From an uncultured Acetatifactor sp. (GTDB taxonomy: Bacteria; Bacillota; Clostridia; Lachnospirales; Lachnospiraceae), in the NCBI GenBank assembly GCA_910578815.1, contig CAJTSE010000003.1, positions 127,010 to 191,009 of the forward strand: 64,000 nucleotides of DNA, written 5' to 3'. How positions within the stretch are numbered: the first letter of the stretch is position 1; the number at the start of each line of letters is the position of its first letter. This document shows positions 1-8,407 of this stretch, piece after piece. Position numbers and translations under genes: made by a program. Under the pieces are notes generated by a model. It did no database searches. It saw only the letters and a program-made list of their open reading frames with translations, and was not told the DNA's origin.

Positions 1-414
1 GACTGGGTGCTGCGGAAGGCCTCGGTGTATGTTAATGATGAGCTGGCGGCGGAAACCGATTGTACTGATGAATTTCTGGAGCTTCGCCGGACCTGGAGGG
101 ATGGGGACAGAATTATCCTCCTGCTGCCTATAGATCTGCGTTTTGTACCGCTTCCGGATGATGGGGAGACGGGGGCATTCTGCTACGGGCCCGACGTATT
201 GGCGGGGATTACGGAACAGGAAAGAGTGCTGAGGCTGGAAGGGGATGATCCGGTACAGGAGCTGTCTGCAGACACGGAACGGGAGTGGGGGTCCTTCCGC
301 ACTTTCTACCGGACGGAGAATCAGGATCCCGGCATCAGCTTTAAGAAGCTTAATGAGATCGGCTTCGAACCTTATCAGATGTATTTTAAGGTGAAAAGAA
401 AGCACCGGCAGTAA
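1..414 (+). CDS. GH127-like beta-L-arabinofuranosidase, C-terminal part (5' end outside window)
   Basis: The frame is open from base 1 and ends with TAA at 412-414, so only the last 137 or so residues are visible. The segment has the beta-sandwich tail typical of GH127 (formerly DUF1680) proteins: an R-x-W-x-x-GD stretch (RRTWRDGDRI) is followed by a hydrophobic strand (ILLLPIDLR) and then the 'YGPDVLAG' motif. Family members release beta-L-arabinofuranose or related side chains from plant glycans. The catalytic domain lies upstream and cannot be checked. Its position just before uxuA and the xylan enzymes fits removal of arabinose decorations. The GTG at base 7 is not a real start, because the frame continues upstream of it. 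The family call is good; the exact substrate is not. Confidence 0.75.
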   Translation, partial: DWVLRKASVYVNDELAAETDCTDEFLELRRTWRDGDRIILLLPIDLRFVPLPDDGETGAFCYGPDVLAGITEQERVLRLEGDDPVQELSADTEREWGSFRTFYRTENQDPGISFKKLNEIGFEPYQMYFKVKRKHRQ

Positions 415-557
415 AAAGCTGCAAGAGCAGGAAGCAGTGAAATAAAAAGTAATGAAGTTAAGAAGCAGTGAGACGCAAAGCGGGGCAGAAATCGACGGAA
501 TAAGGAAATAACAAAACAGACACGGAAAACAGATTGCAGGGAAAGAAGGAAAACACT

Positions 558-1631
558 ATGGAAATGACATTAAGGTGGTACGGTTCAAAATTTGACACGG
601 TGACGCTTCAGCAGATCCGCCAGATTCCCGGAGTAACAGGAGTGATTACAACCTTGTATGATACAGCGCCAGGCGAGGTCTGGAGCAGGGAGCGGATTCG
701 GGCATTAAAGGAGGAAGTGGAGGCAGCAGGGCTGCACATTGCCGGCATCGAGAGCGTGAATATCCACGATGCCATTAAGACGGGAGCGCCGGAGCGGGAA
801 CAGTATATTGCCAACTACATTGAGACCCTGGAAAACCTGGGCAAAGAGGATATTCATCTGGTGTGCTATAACTTTATGCCGGTGTTTGACTGGACTAGGA
901 CGGAGCTGGCCAGGGTGCGGCCGGACGGCTCCACGGTCCTGGCGTACACCCAGGAGGCGGTGGACGCGCTGGATCCGGAAAAAATGTTTGCCTCCATTGC
1001 CGGGGACACCAACGGCAGCGTTATGCCTGGCTGGGAACCTGAACGGATGGCTCATGTAAAGGAATTGTTCGAGCAGTATCAGGACGTGGACGATGAGAAG
1101 CTGTTCGCCAACCTGAAATATTTCCTGGAGAAAATCATGCCGGTCTGTAATCAGTATGACATCAACATGGCCATTCATCCTGATGATCCGGCCTGGAGCG
1201 TGTTCGGGCTGCCGCGGATCATCATTAACAAGGAGAACATTCTCCGCATGATGAAAATGGTGGACGATCCTCACAACGGTGTGACCTTCTGCTCCGGCTC
1301 CTACGGGACCAATCTGGAAAACGATCTGCCGGATATGATTCGTGCTTTGAAGGGCAGGATTCACTTTGCCCATGTGCGTAACCTGAAATTTATTTCGCCC
1401 ACTAATTTTGAGGAAGCGGCGCATCTTTCCGCAGACGGCACCTTCGATATGTATGAGATTATGCGGGCTCTTTATGAGACAGGCTTTTCCGGACCCATCC
1501 GTCCGGATCACGGCCGCATGATCTGGGGCGAGAAGGCTATGCCGGGCTACGGACTGTATGACCGGGCGCTGGGAGCGGCGTATCTGAACGGATTATGGGA
1601 AGCCATCGACAAGGCGGCAAGGGCGCGGTAA
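558..1631 (+). CDS. uxuA: Mannonate dehydratase
   Basis: UxuA dehydrates D-mannonate to 2-keto-3-deoxy-D-gluconate in the cytoplasm, the last specific step of glucuronate catabolism. The 357-residue protein matches the usual length and has the family blocks: MTLRWYG at the N terminus, HPDDPAW in the middle, the metal-site Cys in 'FCSGSYG', 'HVRN' and the C-terminal 'RPDHGRMIWGE'. The ATG at 558 is chosen because AGAAGGA sits 7 bases upstream; an in-frame TTG at 534 has no comparable site. The next large gene encodes the preceding enzyme of the pathway (UxuB part), and GH115 alpha-glucuronidase follows, so this gene handles uronic acid released from glucuronoxylan. No sign of damage. Confidence 0.95.
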   Translation: MEMTLRWYGSKFDTVTLQQIRQIPGVTGVITTLYDTAPGEVWSRERIRALKEEVEAAGLHIAGIESVNIHDAIKTGAPEREQYIANYIETLENLGKEDIHLVCYNFMPVFDWTRTELARVRPDGSTVLAYTQEAVDALDPEKMFASIAGDTNGSVMPGWEPERMAHVKELFEQYQDVDDEKLFANLKYFLEKIMPVCNQYDINMAIHPDDPAWSVFGLPRIIINKENILRMMKMVDDPHNGVTFCSGSYGTNLENDLPDMIRALKGRIHFAHVRNLKFISPTNFEEAAHLSADGTFDMYEIMRALYETGFSGPIRPDHGRMIWGEKAMPGYGLYDRALGAAYLNGLWEAIDKAARAR

Positions 1632-1641
1632 AGGAGGATAA

Positions 1642-1726
1642 GATTGAAAATTGAAGTTTTCAATCTCGGAATTTGTGACGCTACGCGTCCCAAAGTTCCT
1701 GCAAATTTAGATGCCGCTTACGCGGC
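1642..1726 (+). repeat. Three consecutive hairpins between uxuA and uxuB
   Basis: Three inverted repeats follow one another. The first has 9-bp arms (GATTGAAAA / TTTTCAATC, 1642-1665). The second is a longer imperfect stem around a TAC loop (about 1668-1700, with GACGC/GCGTC at its core). The third is GCCGC/GCGGC (1713-1726). They lie between a perfect Shine-Dalgarno (1631-1637) and the real uxuB start, as if a palindromic element had been inserted there. None has a T-run, so they look like RNA-stability or processing structures, or a mobile palindromic repeat, and not a terminator. Confidence 0.5.
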
Positions 1727-1733
1727 GGAATGA
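1644..1733 (+). CDS. Possible 29-codon small ORF inside the hairpin element
   Basis: A TTG at 1644 lies 6 bases after a perfect AAGGAGG (1631-1637) and opens 29 codons ending at TGA 1731. The product would start M-K-I-E-V-F-N-L and end A-Y-A-A-E. It reads through all three hairpins and stops 13 bases before the uxuB ATG, so translation could couple the two genes. I recognise no family. The alternative is that the Shine-Dalgarno originally served uxuB and was separated from it by the palindromic insertion; the reading frame would then be accidental. TTG start, small size and lack of homology keep confidence low. Confidence 0.3.
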   Translation: MKIEVFNLGICDATRPKVPANLDAAYAAE

Positions 1734-1746
1734 GAGGAAACGTAAT

Positions 1747-4700
1747 ATGAAATTAAACAGCAGGGGACTAGCAGACAGGGCACAGTGGGAGATAGCAGGC
1801 TTTCGGCTGCCGGAGTTTGACAGGGAGGCGGTGACGGCTGCCACCAGAGAAAATCCTTTTTGGATTCATTTTGGTGCCGGAAATATTTTCAGGGCCTTTC
1901 AGGCTAATGTGGTCCAGAATCTTCTGAATGAGGGCGTGCTGGACAGAGGCCTGATCGTGGCGGAAGGCTTCGACTATGAGATCATCCGTAAAATGAACCG
2001 TACCCATGATGATTATTCCGTACTGGTCACCTTAAAGGGGGACGGCAGTATCGAAAAGACCGTAGTGGGCAGTGTGGTGGAATCCTGCATCCTGGATTCC
2101 GAAGATGCGGAAGAGTACGGACGGCTGAAGGAGATTTTCGGCAGGGACTCTCTGCAGATGGTGTCCTTTACGATTACGGAAAAGGGCTACAGCCTGGTCA
2201 ACGGCAGGGGCGAGCTGCTGCCTGAGGTGAAAACGGATTTCGAAGCCGGACCGGAAAAGCCTGCCAGCTATATCGGTAAGGTGACTTCCCTTTTATACAG
2301 CCGCTACCTGGCGGGAGAGAAGCCTCTGGCCATGGTCAGCATGGATAACTGCTCCCACAACGGGGATAAGCTGTATGCCGCAGTCAATGCCTTTGCGGAA
2401 AAATGGACGGAAAAAGGAAAAGTGGAGCCGGGCTTTGCGGATTACATAAACAATCGGGAAAAGGTGACCTTCCCCTGGACTATGATCGACAAAATTACGC
2501 CCCGCCCCGACGCATCGGTGGAAGAAATTTTGAAAAAAGACGGGCTGGAGGAAACGGAGTCCGTGGTCACGGCGAAGAATACTTATGTGGCGCCCTTTGT
2601 CAATGCGGAGGAATGCGAGTATCTGGTGATTGAGGATGCTTTTCCCAACGGCCGGCCGGAGCTGGAAAAAGGCGGCCTGATCTTTACCGGGCGTGAGACG
2701 GTGGACAAGGTGGAGAGGATGAAGGTCTGTACCTGTCTGAATCCCCTGCATACCGCACTGGCGGTTTACGGGTGCCTTCTGGGATACAAAAAGATTTCCG
2801 AGGAAATGAAGGATGTACAGCTGAAAGAAATGGTGAAAACCATCGGCTATACGGAGGGGCTGCCCGTGGTGACAGATCCTGGAGTTCTGGATCCGAAGGA
2901 ATTTATTGACACAGTGGTAAATCTGCGGATTCCCAATCCTTTCATGCCGGATACGCCCCAGCGGATCGCTACGGATACCTCTCAGAAGCTTGCCATCCGT
3001 TTTGGAGAAACCATCAAGGCATATATGGCCTCGCCTGACCTTAAGGTGGCTGATTTAAAATTGATTCCCCTGGTGTTTGCAGGCTGGCTCCGGTATTTGA
3101 TGGGCGTTGACGATCAGGGGCAGGCCTTTGAATTAAGCCCCGATCCTCTTTTGGAGACAGTGACTCCCTATGTGGCAGGCTTCAAGCTGGGAGAGACCAA
3201 AGAACCGGCAGAGACAAAAAAGGCTCTGCGGCCCGTTTTGGAAAAGGCGGAAATTTTCGGGGTGAATCTTTATGAGGCAGGTATGGCGGAGCAGGTATGC
3301 GGTTATTTTGCGGAGCTGACCGCAGGCGTGGGCGCCGTCCGCCGGACGCTGGAAAAGTATGTGACGGGCGGCCCCAAGGCCCCCCAGGACCCTGTCAAGA
3401 AGCCGGCAGGCTTTTACATTATGCGGAATAAGGAGATCGACGGCTCTATCCAGCCCGACGGAAGAGGCATCCAGTTTTTGTACATGGACGGGGGAAGGAT
3501 GATCAGCAGTGCCCGGATTGTGGGAAACGTGAAGGATGAGGGGATGCTGGAGCTGCTGAAGACGACGGCAGGCTTCCGGAAGCTGGTATCCGCCATCGGC
3601 GTGACGGTGGAAATGGAGGATGGTAGTGAGACCGTAGATTTTGTATTGCAGATGTACGGGAAAAAAGATCCCTATGTTTCCGGCACCCAGATTAAAGTGC
3701 CCGTGTCTGCGGACGGAGCGGAGAGAATCGTACGCCTGTCGGAATGCCGATGGTCGGAGGATGATGATGTGCCGGGCCAGATTCGTTTTGAATTCGCAAG
3801 ACCGGGAGAGCCGGCCAGGGTGTCGGTAAAGCTGTACCTGCAGGAAGGCTTTGAGGCGCCGGAGGAAATTGAAGAGCTGCCGGTGAATCTGGAGACCGAG
3901 GATTACCGGAAGCTGTTAAAGAAGTCCCTGATGCAGACAGGGAATACAGCCAGGCTCAAAAGGGCCCTTGACAGGGCAAGGCAGGGAGAAGAGGTAACGA
4001 TTGCCTTTATCGGCGGCTCCATCACTCAGGGCGCCGGGGCGGTGCCCATCAACACCGGCTGTTATGCTTATAAGACTTTTCAAAGGTTTTGCGCCCTTGC
4101 AGGCAGGGGAACGGAGGAAAACATTCACTTTATCAAGGCAGGTGTGGGCGGGACGCCCTCGGAGCTGGGGATGCTGCGGTATGAGCGAGATGTGCTGCGG
4201 GACGGCAGCGTGGAGCCGGATATTGTGGTGGTGGAATTTGCGGTCAATGATGAGGGAGACGAAACAAAAGGTGAATGCTATGACTCTCTGGTGAGAAAGA
4301 TCCTCAAAGCAAAGAACTGCCCGGCCGTGATCCTGTTGTTTGCGGTCTTTGAAAACGACTGGAACCTTCAGGAGCGCCTGTCGCCCGTGGGCAAAGCCTA
4401 TGACCTGCCCATGGTGAGCGTAAGGGATGCAGTGGTGGAGCAGTTTTATCAAAAGCCGGATACCGGAAAGGTATTCAGCAAGCCGCAGTTCTTTTATGAC
4501 TGTTATCATCCCACGAATCTTGGACATACGGTGATGGCGGATTGTATCGGCTATCTGCTGGAGACGGTGGATCAGCAGCCCGAGCAGGAGGATACGCTGC
4601 GGCTGGAACAGGTGGCGGCGCCCATCGGCGGGGAATTTGAGAACGTAAAACTGTTTGACCGTAACAGCGGCGCGTCGGAAATCCGTGTGGACTGCGGAGA

Positions 4701-5076
4701 CTTTTTCCATATGGACGAGGAACTTCAGGGGGTGGAGATGGATAAGAATCTGGCGCCCACCAAAGAGTTTCCTCACAACTGGATGCGGAGAACGTCCCAG
4801 GAAAATGCCGGGAAGCCTTTTTCACTGGATATTACCTGTACCGCCCTGCTGCTGATCTATAAGGATTCCGGCAGCAGCAGCGTGGGACGCGCGTCTGTTA
4901 CAGTGGACGGGAAGAAGGTCCTGGAGGCGGATCCTCATGTGAACGGCTGGACCCACTGTAATCCCGTGATCTGTTTCAGAAATGCGGAGAGAAAGCAATA
5001 CCATGTGGAAGTCAGTATGCTTCCCGGAGACGAGGATAAGGAATTTACGATCCTGGGCTTCGGATATGTGGAATAA
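1747..5076 (+). CDS. uxuB: Fructuronate reductase (UxuB-like) fused to an SGNH acetyl-xylan-esterase-like domain
   Basis: A single 1109-residue frame. Residues 1 to about 540 form a mannitol-dehydrogenase-family oxidoreductase: 'HFGAGNIFRAFQ' near the N terminus is the nucleotide-binding start, 'PWTMIDKITPRPD' is a family block, and the length matches a complete D-fructuronate reductase (fructuronate + NADH to mannonate). A Pro/Lys-rich linker follows, then a beta-rich region (about 560-735), an SGNH hydrolase domain and a C-terminal beta-sandwich. The SGNH catalytic positions are present: Ser758 in GGSITQG, a downstream Gly, Asn834 in AVND, and Asp918/His921 in DCYH. Such esterases deacetylate xylo-oligosaccharides. 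Start: ATG 1747 after GAGAGGAAA; the upstream ATG 1711 lies inside the hairpin element. The internal ATG 3421 has no ribosome site, so a true fusion is likely. No signal peptide, hence cytoplasmic. Confidence 0.88.
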   Translation: MKLNSRGLADRAQWEIAGFRLPEFDREAVTAATRENPFWIHFGAGNIFRAFQANVVQNLLNEGVLDRGLIVAEGFDYEIIRKMNRTHDDYSVLVTLKGDGSIEKTVVGSVVESCILDSEDAEEYGRLKEIFGRDSLQMVSFTITEKGYSLVNGRGELLPEVKTDFEAGPEKPASYIGKVTSLLYSRYLAGEKPLAMVSMDNCSHNGDKLYAAVNAFAEKWTEKGKVEPGFADYINNREKVTFPWTMIDKITPRPDASVEEILKKDGLEETESVVTAKNTYVAPFVNAEECEYLVIEDAFPNGRPELEKGGLIFTGRETVDKVERMKVCTCLNPLHTALAVYGCLLGYKKISEEMKDVQLKEMVKTIGYTEGLPVVTDPGVLDPKEFIDTVVNLRIPNPFMPDTPQRIATDTSQKLAIRFGETIKAYMASPDLKVADLKLIPLVFAGWLRYLMGVDDQGQAFELSPDPLLETVTPYVAGFKLGETKEPAETKKALRPVLEKAEIFGVNLYEAGMAEQVCGYFAELTAGVGAVRRTLEKYVTGGPKAPQDPVKKPAGFYIMRNKEIDGSIQPDGRGIQFLYMDGGRMISSARIVGNVKDEGMLELLKTTAGFRKLVSAIGVTVEMEDGSETVDFVLQMYGKKDPYVSGTQIKVPVSADGAERIVRLSECRWSEDDDVPGQIRFEFARPGEPARVSVKLYLQEGFEAPEEIEELPVNLETEDYRKLLKKSLMQTGNTARLKRALDRARQGEEVTIAFIGGSITQGAGAVPINTGCYAYKTFQRFCALAGRGTEENIHFIKAGVGGTPSELGMLRYERDVLRDGSVEPDIVVVEFAVNDEGDETKGECYDSLVRKILKAKNCPAVILLFAVFENDWNLQERLSPVGKAYDLPMVSVRDAVVEQFYQKPDTGKVFSKPQFFYDCYHPTNLGHTVMADCIGYLLETVDQQPEQEDTLRLEQVAAPIGGEFENVKLFDRNSGASEIRVDCGDFFHMDEELQGVEMDKNLAPTKEFPHNWMRRTSQENAGKPFSLDITCTALLLIYKDSGSSSVGRASVTVDGKKVLEADPHVNGWTHCNPVICFRNAERKQYHVEVSMLPGDEDKEFTILGFGYVE

Positions 5077-5108
5077 GGATAATGAGTCGGATAAGGAGAG
5101 AGCGGCGT

Positions 5109-8063
5109 ATGAAATTGGAGTTCGCAAAGGGAAATATGCCCCCTATCGTGGTGGAGAGCTGCGGCTATGAAGGCGTCAGGAGGATCGCAGGGAAGGTTGC
5201 GGAGGACATGGAAAAGGTGTTCGGCGAAAAGCCTGCGGTAACGTCGGAGCAGGAGATACCCGTGAAGGAAGGCGGCTGGATCATTTTATGTGCCACCCTG
5301 GGGAAGAGTCCCGCGCTGGACGAGCTGGCGGCAGCGGGGCTGGTGGATCTGAATGAGCTGTACAAAGAAGAAAACCACAAAAAGTGGGAGGTTTACCGGA
5401 TCAAAATGATTTCCATGAAGGATAAGGAAATCTGCGGCGTCCGCCCGGAAGGGGTCCTTCTGATCTGCGGCAGCGATAAGCGGGGAACGATTTACGGCAT
5501 GTTTTCTCTGTCGGAGTATATCGGAGTATCTCCCCTGTGTTATTGGGGGGACGTGGAGCCGGTCCGCCGGGAGAGGCTGGTGATCGGGGAGGATATAGAG
5601 ACCCTTTCCAGGGAACCCAGCGTAAAATACAGAGGCTTTTTTATCAATGATGAGTGGCCCTGCTTCGGCAACTGGGTGATGGAGCATTTCGGCGGCTTTA
5701 ATGCAGATGCCTACGAGCATGTTTTTGAGCTGCTGCTGCGGATGAAGGGCAATTATCTGTGGCCTGCCATGTGGAGCGCTTCCTTTCCCCTGGATGGTCC
5801 GGGCAGCAGGAACGAAGAGCTGGCGGATATTTACGGCGTTGTCATGGGCTATTCCCATCATGAGCCCTGCCTGCGGGCCAGCGAGGAATGGGATCAGGTA
5901 AGGGGGGAAGGCAGCCGTTACGGAAACGAATGGAACTTTTACACCAATGAGCAGGGCCTGTTGAATTATTGGGAGGACGCTTTAAAGCGCAGCGGCGGAT
6001 ATGAAAATATCATCACCATCGGTATGCGTGGTGAGCGGGACACCTCCATGCTGGGTCCCGATGCTTCTCTTGGTGAAAATATCGGGCTGCTGAAAAAAAT
6101 CATTACCAAACAAAAAGAGCTGATCCGGCGGCATGTAAAGCGGGAGGACGGGGAGATTCCCATGCTGCTGGCGCTATATAAAGAAGTGGAGCCCTATTTT
6201 TACGGGGATGAGAAGACGCCGGGCTTAAAGGACTGGGAAGGCCTGGAGGGCGTAACCTGTATGCTCTGCGAGGATAATTTCGGATATGTGCGCACCCTTC
6301 CCGGAGAAGACATCCGTGATCACAAGGGGGGATACGGCATGTATTACCACCTGGATTATCACGGCGGCCCCGTGTCCTATGAGTGGGTGGATTCCACGCC
6401 CGGCACCCGGATCTGGGAACAGATGGGGCAGGTGTATGAGTACGGCGTCCGGGATGTGTGGATCGTCAATGTGGGTGATTTGAAATTTCATGAGGTATCC
6501 CTGGGGTATTTCCTGGCACTGGCTTATGATTATGAAAGATGGGGGTACGGCAATCAGGACAGCTATGCCGAATATGTCAGGCAGTGGACCGGGCTGAACT
6601 TTCAGACGGCGGCTCCCGCTGTACGGGAAAAGATCGGCAGGGTACTGAACGAATACATCAGGATCAACGGCCTGCGGAGGCCGGAGTCCCTTCATGCCGG
6701 GATTTATCATCCCTGCCATTATGAAGAGACGGACAGGATGCTGAAGCAGGCGGAAGCGGTGGAAGAGCTGTCTCTGCAGGTTATGAAGGAGCTGGAGGGA
6801 ACGGCGGCAGGCACGGCTTATTACAGCATGATTCATTATCCGGCCATGGCCGGCATGAACCTGCTGAAGATGCACCTGTATGCGGGCAAGAATCATCATT
6901 ACGCGGCCCAGGGAAGGCCTGCGGCCAATCGGTACGGCGAGCTGACCAAAAAGTGCATGGAACGGGACCGGGAGTTTACGGCGGAGTGGGCGGCCTTCCA
7001 GGGTGGCAAATGGAACGGTATGCAGCTGGCGCAGCACATCGGGTTTACCAGGTGGAACGAGGATGATTACCGCTATCCCGTGATCATGCAGGTAGAGCCG
7101 GCTCACCGCCCGCGCCTGAGCGTGTCCAGAAAGGACGACGGGAGGACGGCCACAAAGGTATACGGAGCGCCCATGGTGATAGCGGTTCCCGATTTTCAGT
7201 ATGCCGGCTGCAGCCGGGTAACATTGGAGCTTGCAAACGGCGGCTGCGGAAGCCTGCACTATAAGGTTACTGCCGAGGACGGAGCACTTCCCGCATGGCT
7301 TGCGGTATCTCCGGCGGAAGGAGACGTACAGACGCTGGAAGAGGTTACGCTTACCTGCCGTCGGGAGCTGCTGCCCAGGGACGCACAGACGGTGCGGCTG
7401 CTGATTGACGACGGTGATGCAAAAGTGGCGGTGGAGGTTAGCGGCCGGCAGGTTCCGGGATTTGACGTCAGTGAGGTGGGAGCCGGTGAGAATCAGCTGC
7501 CGGAGATGACCTTTGTAGATAAAAACGGAGTATTTGTAATCGGCGCGGAGCATTACTGCCGGAAGACGGACACGCTGAAAGGTACTTTCCGCAAGATAGA
7601 AAATTACGGGAAATTCGGCTGCGGCATGAAGGTGTTTCCCAGTACGGCAGCCTTTGGGGCGGATGAGGAAAAGCCGGAGCTGGTTTATCGCTTCCTGATC
7701 AAAGAGGCCGGCGAGTACCAGGTGGAGATTCTGACGGCGCCTTCCAATCCGCTTCTGCCCGGACAGAGCGTGAGTCTGTGGGTGTCTGCAGGCAGGGAAA
7801 AGGGAAGCAGGGCTGAGCTGCTGGCAGCGGATTACCGGGCCGGAGAATGCAGCGACAGCAGATGGTGTGAGGCCGCCTTAAGCCAGGAGCAGAAGACCTG
7901 TGTGACGCTTATCTTTGCAGAAGGTGTGCAGGAGCTGACCATCGGTGCGCTGGAGGCAGGAACGATTCCGGAGAGGATCCTGATTTACAGGAAAGGGACA
8001 GCTGTTCCGGATTCATATCTGGGGCCGGAGGAAACCTGCTTTTTTCCTGAGAATGCAGAGTAG
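5109..8063 (+). CDS. GH115 xylan alpha-1,2-glucuronidase
   Basis: GH115 enzymes cut alpha-1,2-linked glucuronic or 4-O-methylglucuronic acid from xylan or xylo-oligosaccharides. The 984-residue protein has the hallmark block RMKGNYLWPAMW followed by 'YGVVMGYSHHEPCLR' and a later conserved 'VWIVNVGDLK' strand. The C-terminal third is beta-sandwich, as in other members. There is no signal peptide, so it acts on imported oligosaccharides. ATG 5109 is chosen over ATG 5082 because AAGGAG lies at 5093-5098. Only 32 bases separate it from the uxuB fusion, and a terminator follows at 8088, so it closes the first transcription unit. Its product uronate could feed the UxuA/UxuB steps directly, although the 4-O-methyl form would need a further step that I do not see here. 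Confidence 0.93.
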   Translation: MKLEFAKGNMPPIVVESCGYEGVRRIAGKVAEDMEKVFGEKPAVTSEQEIPVKEGGWIILCATLGKSPALDELAAAGLVDLNELYKEENHKKWEVYRIKMISMKDKEICGVRPEGVLLICGSDKRGTIYGMFSLSEYIGVSPLCYWGDVEPVRRERLVIGEDIETLSREPSVKYRGFFINDEWPCFGNWVMEHFGGFNADAYEHVFELLLRMKGNYLWPAMWSASFPLDGPGSRNEELADIYGVVMGYSHHEPCLRASEEWDQVRGEGSRYGNEWNFYTNEQGLLNYWEDALKRSGGYENIITIGMRGERDTSMLGPDASLGENIGLLKKIITKQKELIRRHVKREDGEIPMLLALYKEVEPYFYGDEKTPGLKDWEGLEGVTCMLCEDNFGYVRTLPGEDIRDHKGGYGMYYHLDYHGGPVSYEWVDSTPGTRIWEQMGQVYEYGVRDVWIVNVGDLKFHEVSLGYFLALAYDYERWGYGNQDSYAEYVRQWTGLNFQTAAPAVREKIGRVLNEYIRINGLRRPESLHAGIYHPCHYEETDRMLKQAEAVEELSLQVMKELEGTAAGTAYYSMIHYPAMAGMNLLKMHLYAGKNHHYAAQGRPAANRYGELTKKCMERDREFTAEWAAFQGGKWNGMQLAQHIGFTRWNEDDYRYPVIMQVEPAHRPRLSVSRKDDGRTATKVYGAPMVIAVPDFQYAGCSRVTLELANGGCGSLHYKVTAEDGALPAWLAVSPAEGDVQTLEEVTLTCRRELLPRDAQTVRLLIDDGDAKVAVEVSGRQVPGFDVSEVGAGENQLPEMTFVDKNGVFVIGAEHYCRKTDTLKGTFRKIENYGKFGCGMKVFPSTAAFGADEEKPELVYRFLIKEAGEYQVEILTAPSNPLLPGQSVSLWVSAGREKGSRAELLAADYRAGECSDSRWCEAALSQEQKTCVTLIFAEGVQELTIGALEAGTIPERILIYRKGTAVPDSYLGPEETCFFPENAE

Positions 8064-8087
8064 TATTTGATCTTTTAACTATTATGC

Positions 8088-8124
8088 AGGGTCTCATGGA
8101 TGGATGATCCATGGGACCCTTTCT
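8088..8124 (+). terminator. Intrinsic terminator after the GH115 gene
   Basis: Fourteen-base arms at 8088-8101 and 8107-8120 pair with a single G-T wobble around a 5-base loop and are followed by TTTC. It lies 24 bases after the GH115 stop codon and separates the uronate unit from the GH43 unit. Confidence 0.75.
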
Positions 8125-8132
8125 ATGCACAC

Positions 8133-8235
8133 GGGCGTCCAGATGAAATATGTCAGCAAAGCTGACGGACGCCCGGCGCGGTGAGTAGGTGAGAAGGACA
8201 TTCCCCTACTCGATTGCACGGGGCGCAGTGCGCCC
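8133..8235. repeat. Cluster of three GC-rich hairpins in the 344-base gap before the GH43 gene
   Basis: The gap 8064-8407 holds the terminator, then three palindromes. The first is a nested stem (GGGCGTCC 8133-8140 with GGACGCCC 8167-8174, with GTCAGC/GCTGAC inside). The second is GAGTAGG (8183-8189) with CCTACTC (8205-8211). The third is a perfect GC palindrome GGGCGCAGTGCGCCC (8221-8235). An 11-base string at 8255-8265 (AAATTTGCAGG) also occurs in reverse complement at 1698-1708 beside the other hairpin element. Probably a dispersed palindromic intergenic element or a small structured RNA; no coding potential is apparent. Confidence 0.45.
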
Positions 8236-8313
8236 TGCGCGCTGCGCACAGAGGAAATTTGCAGGCCTCAAGAAAATTATGAGGATACGTCAACTTTTGC
8301 ACAGGATATGCTA

Positions 8314-8341
8314 TTGCTTTTGAAAGGCGATTTGTTATACT
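8314..8341 (+). promoter_or_regulatory. Candidate sigma-A promoter for the GH43 gene
   Basis: TTGCTT (8314-8319), a 16-base spacer and TATACT (8336-8341). Transcription would begin about 60 bases before the GH43 start. It lies after the terminator and hairpins, so the downstream unit can be driven on its own. Confidence 0.5.
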
Positions 8342-8407
8342 CAAGGCAGGTATATTGTTGTCAGAATCAATTATCCATAAATATGTAAATTAAAGAGAAG
8401 GGACAGG

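Noticed and set aside
705..1511. Long minus-strand frame of 268 codons opposite uxuA, and similar long frames opposite uxuB, GH115, thrS and the importer genes
   Set aside because: They lie wholly within confident plus-strand genes, have no ribosome sites or family features and read as antisense shadows of GC-rich coding sequence.
3361..3425. Frameshift or assembly error as explanation of the UxuB-SGNH fusion
   Set aside because: The frame is continuous, the linker is Pro/Lys-rich as in natural linkers, and no ribosome site precedes the internal ATG. It remains worth confirming by resequencing.
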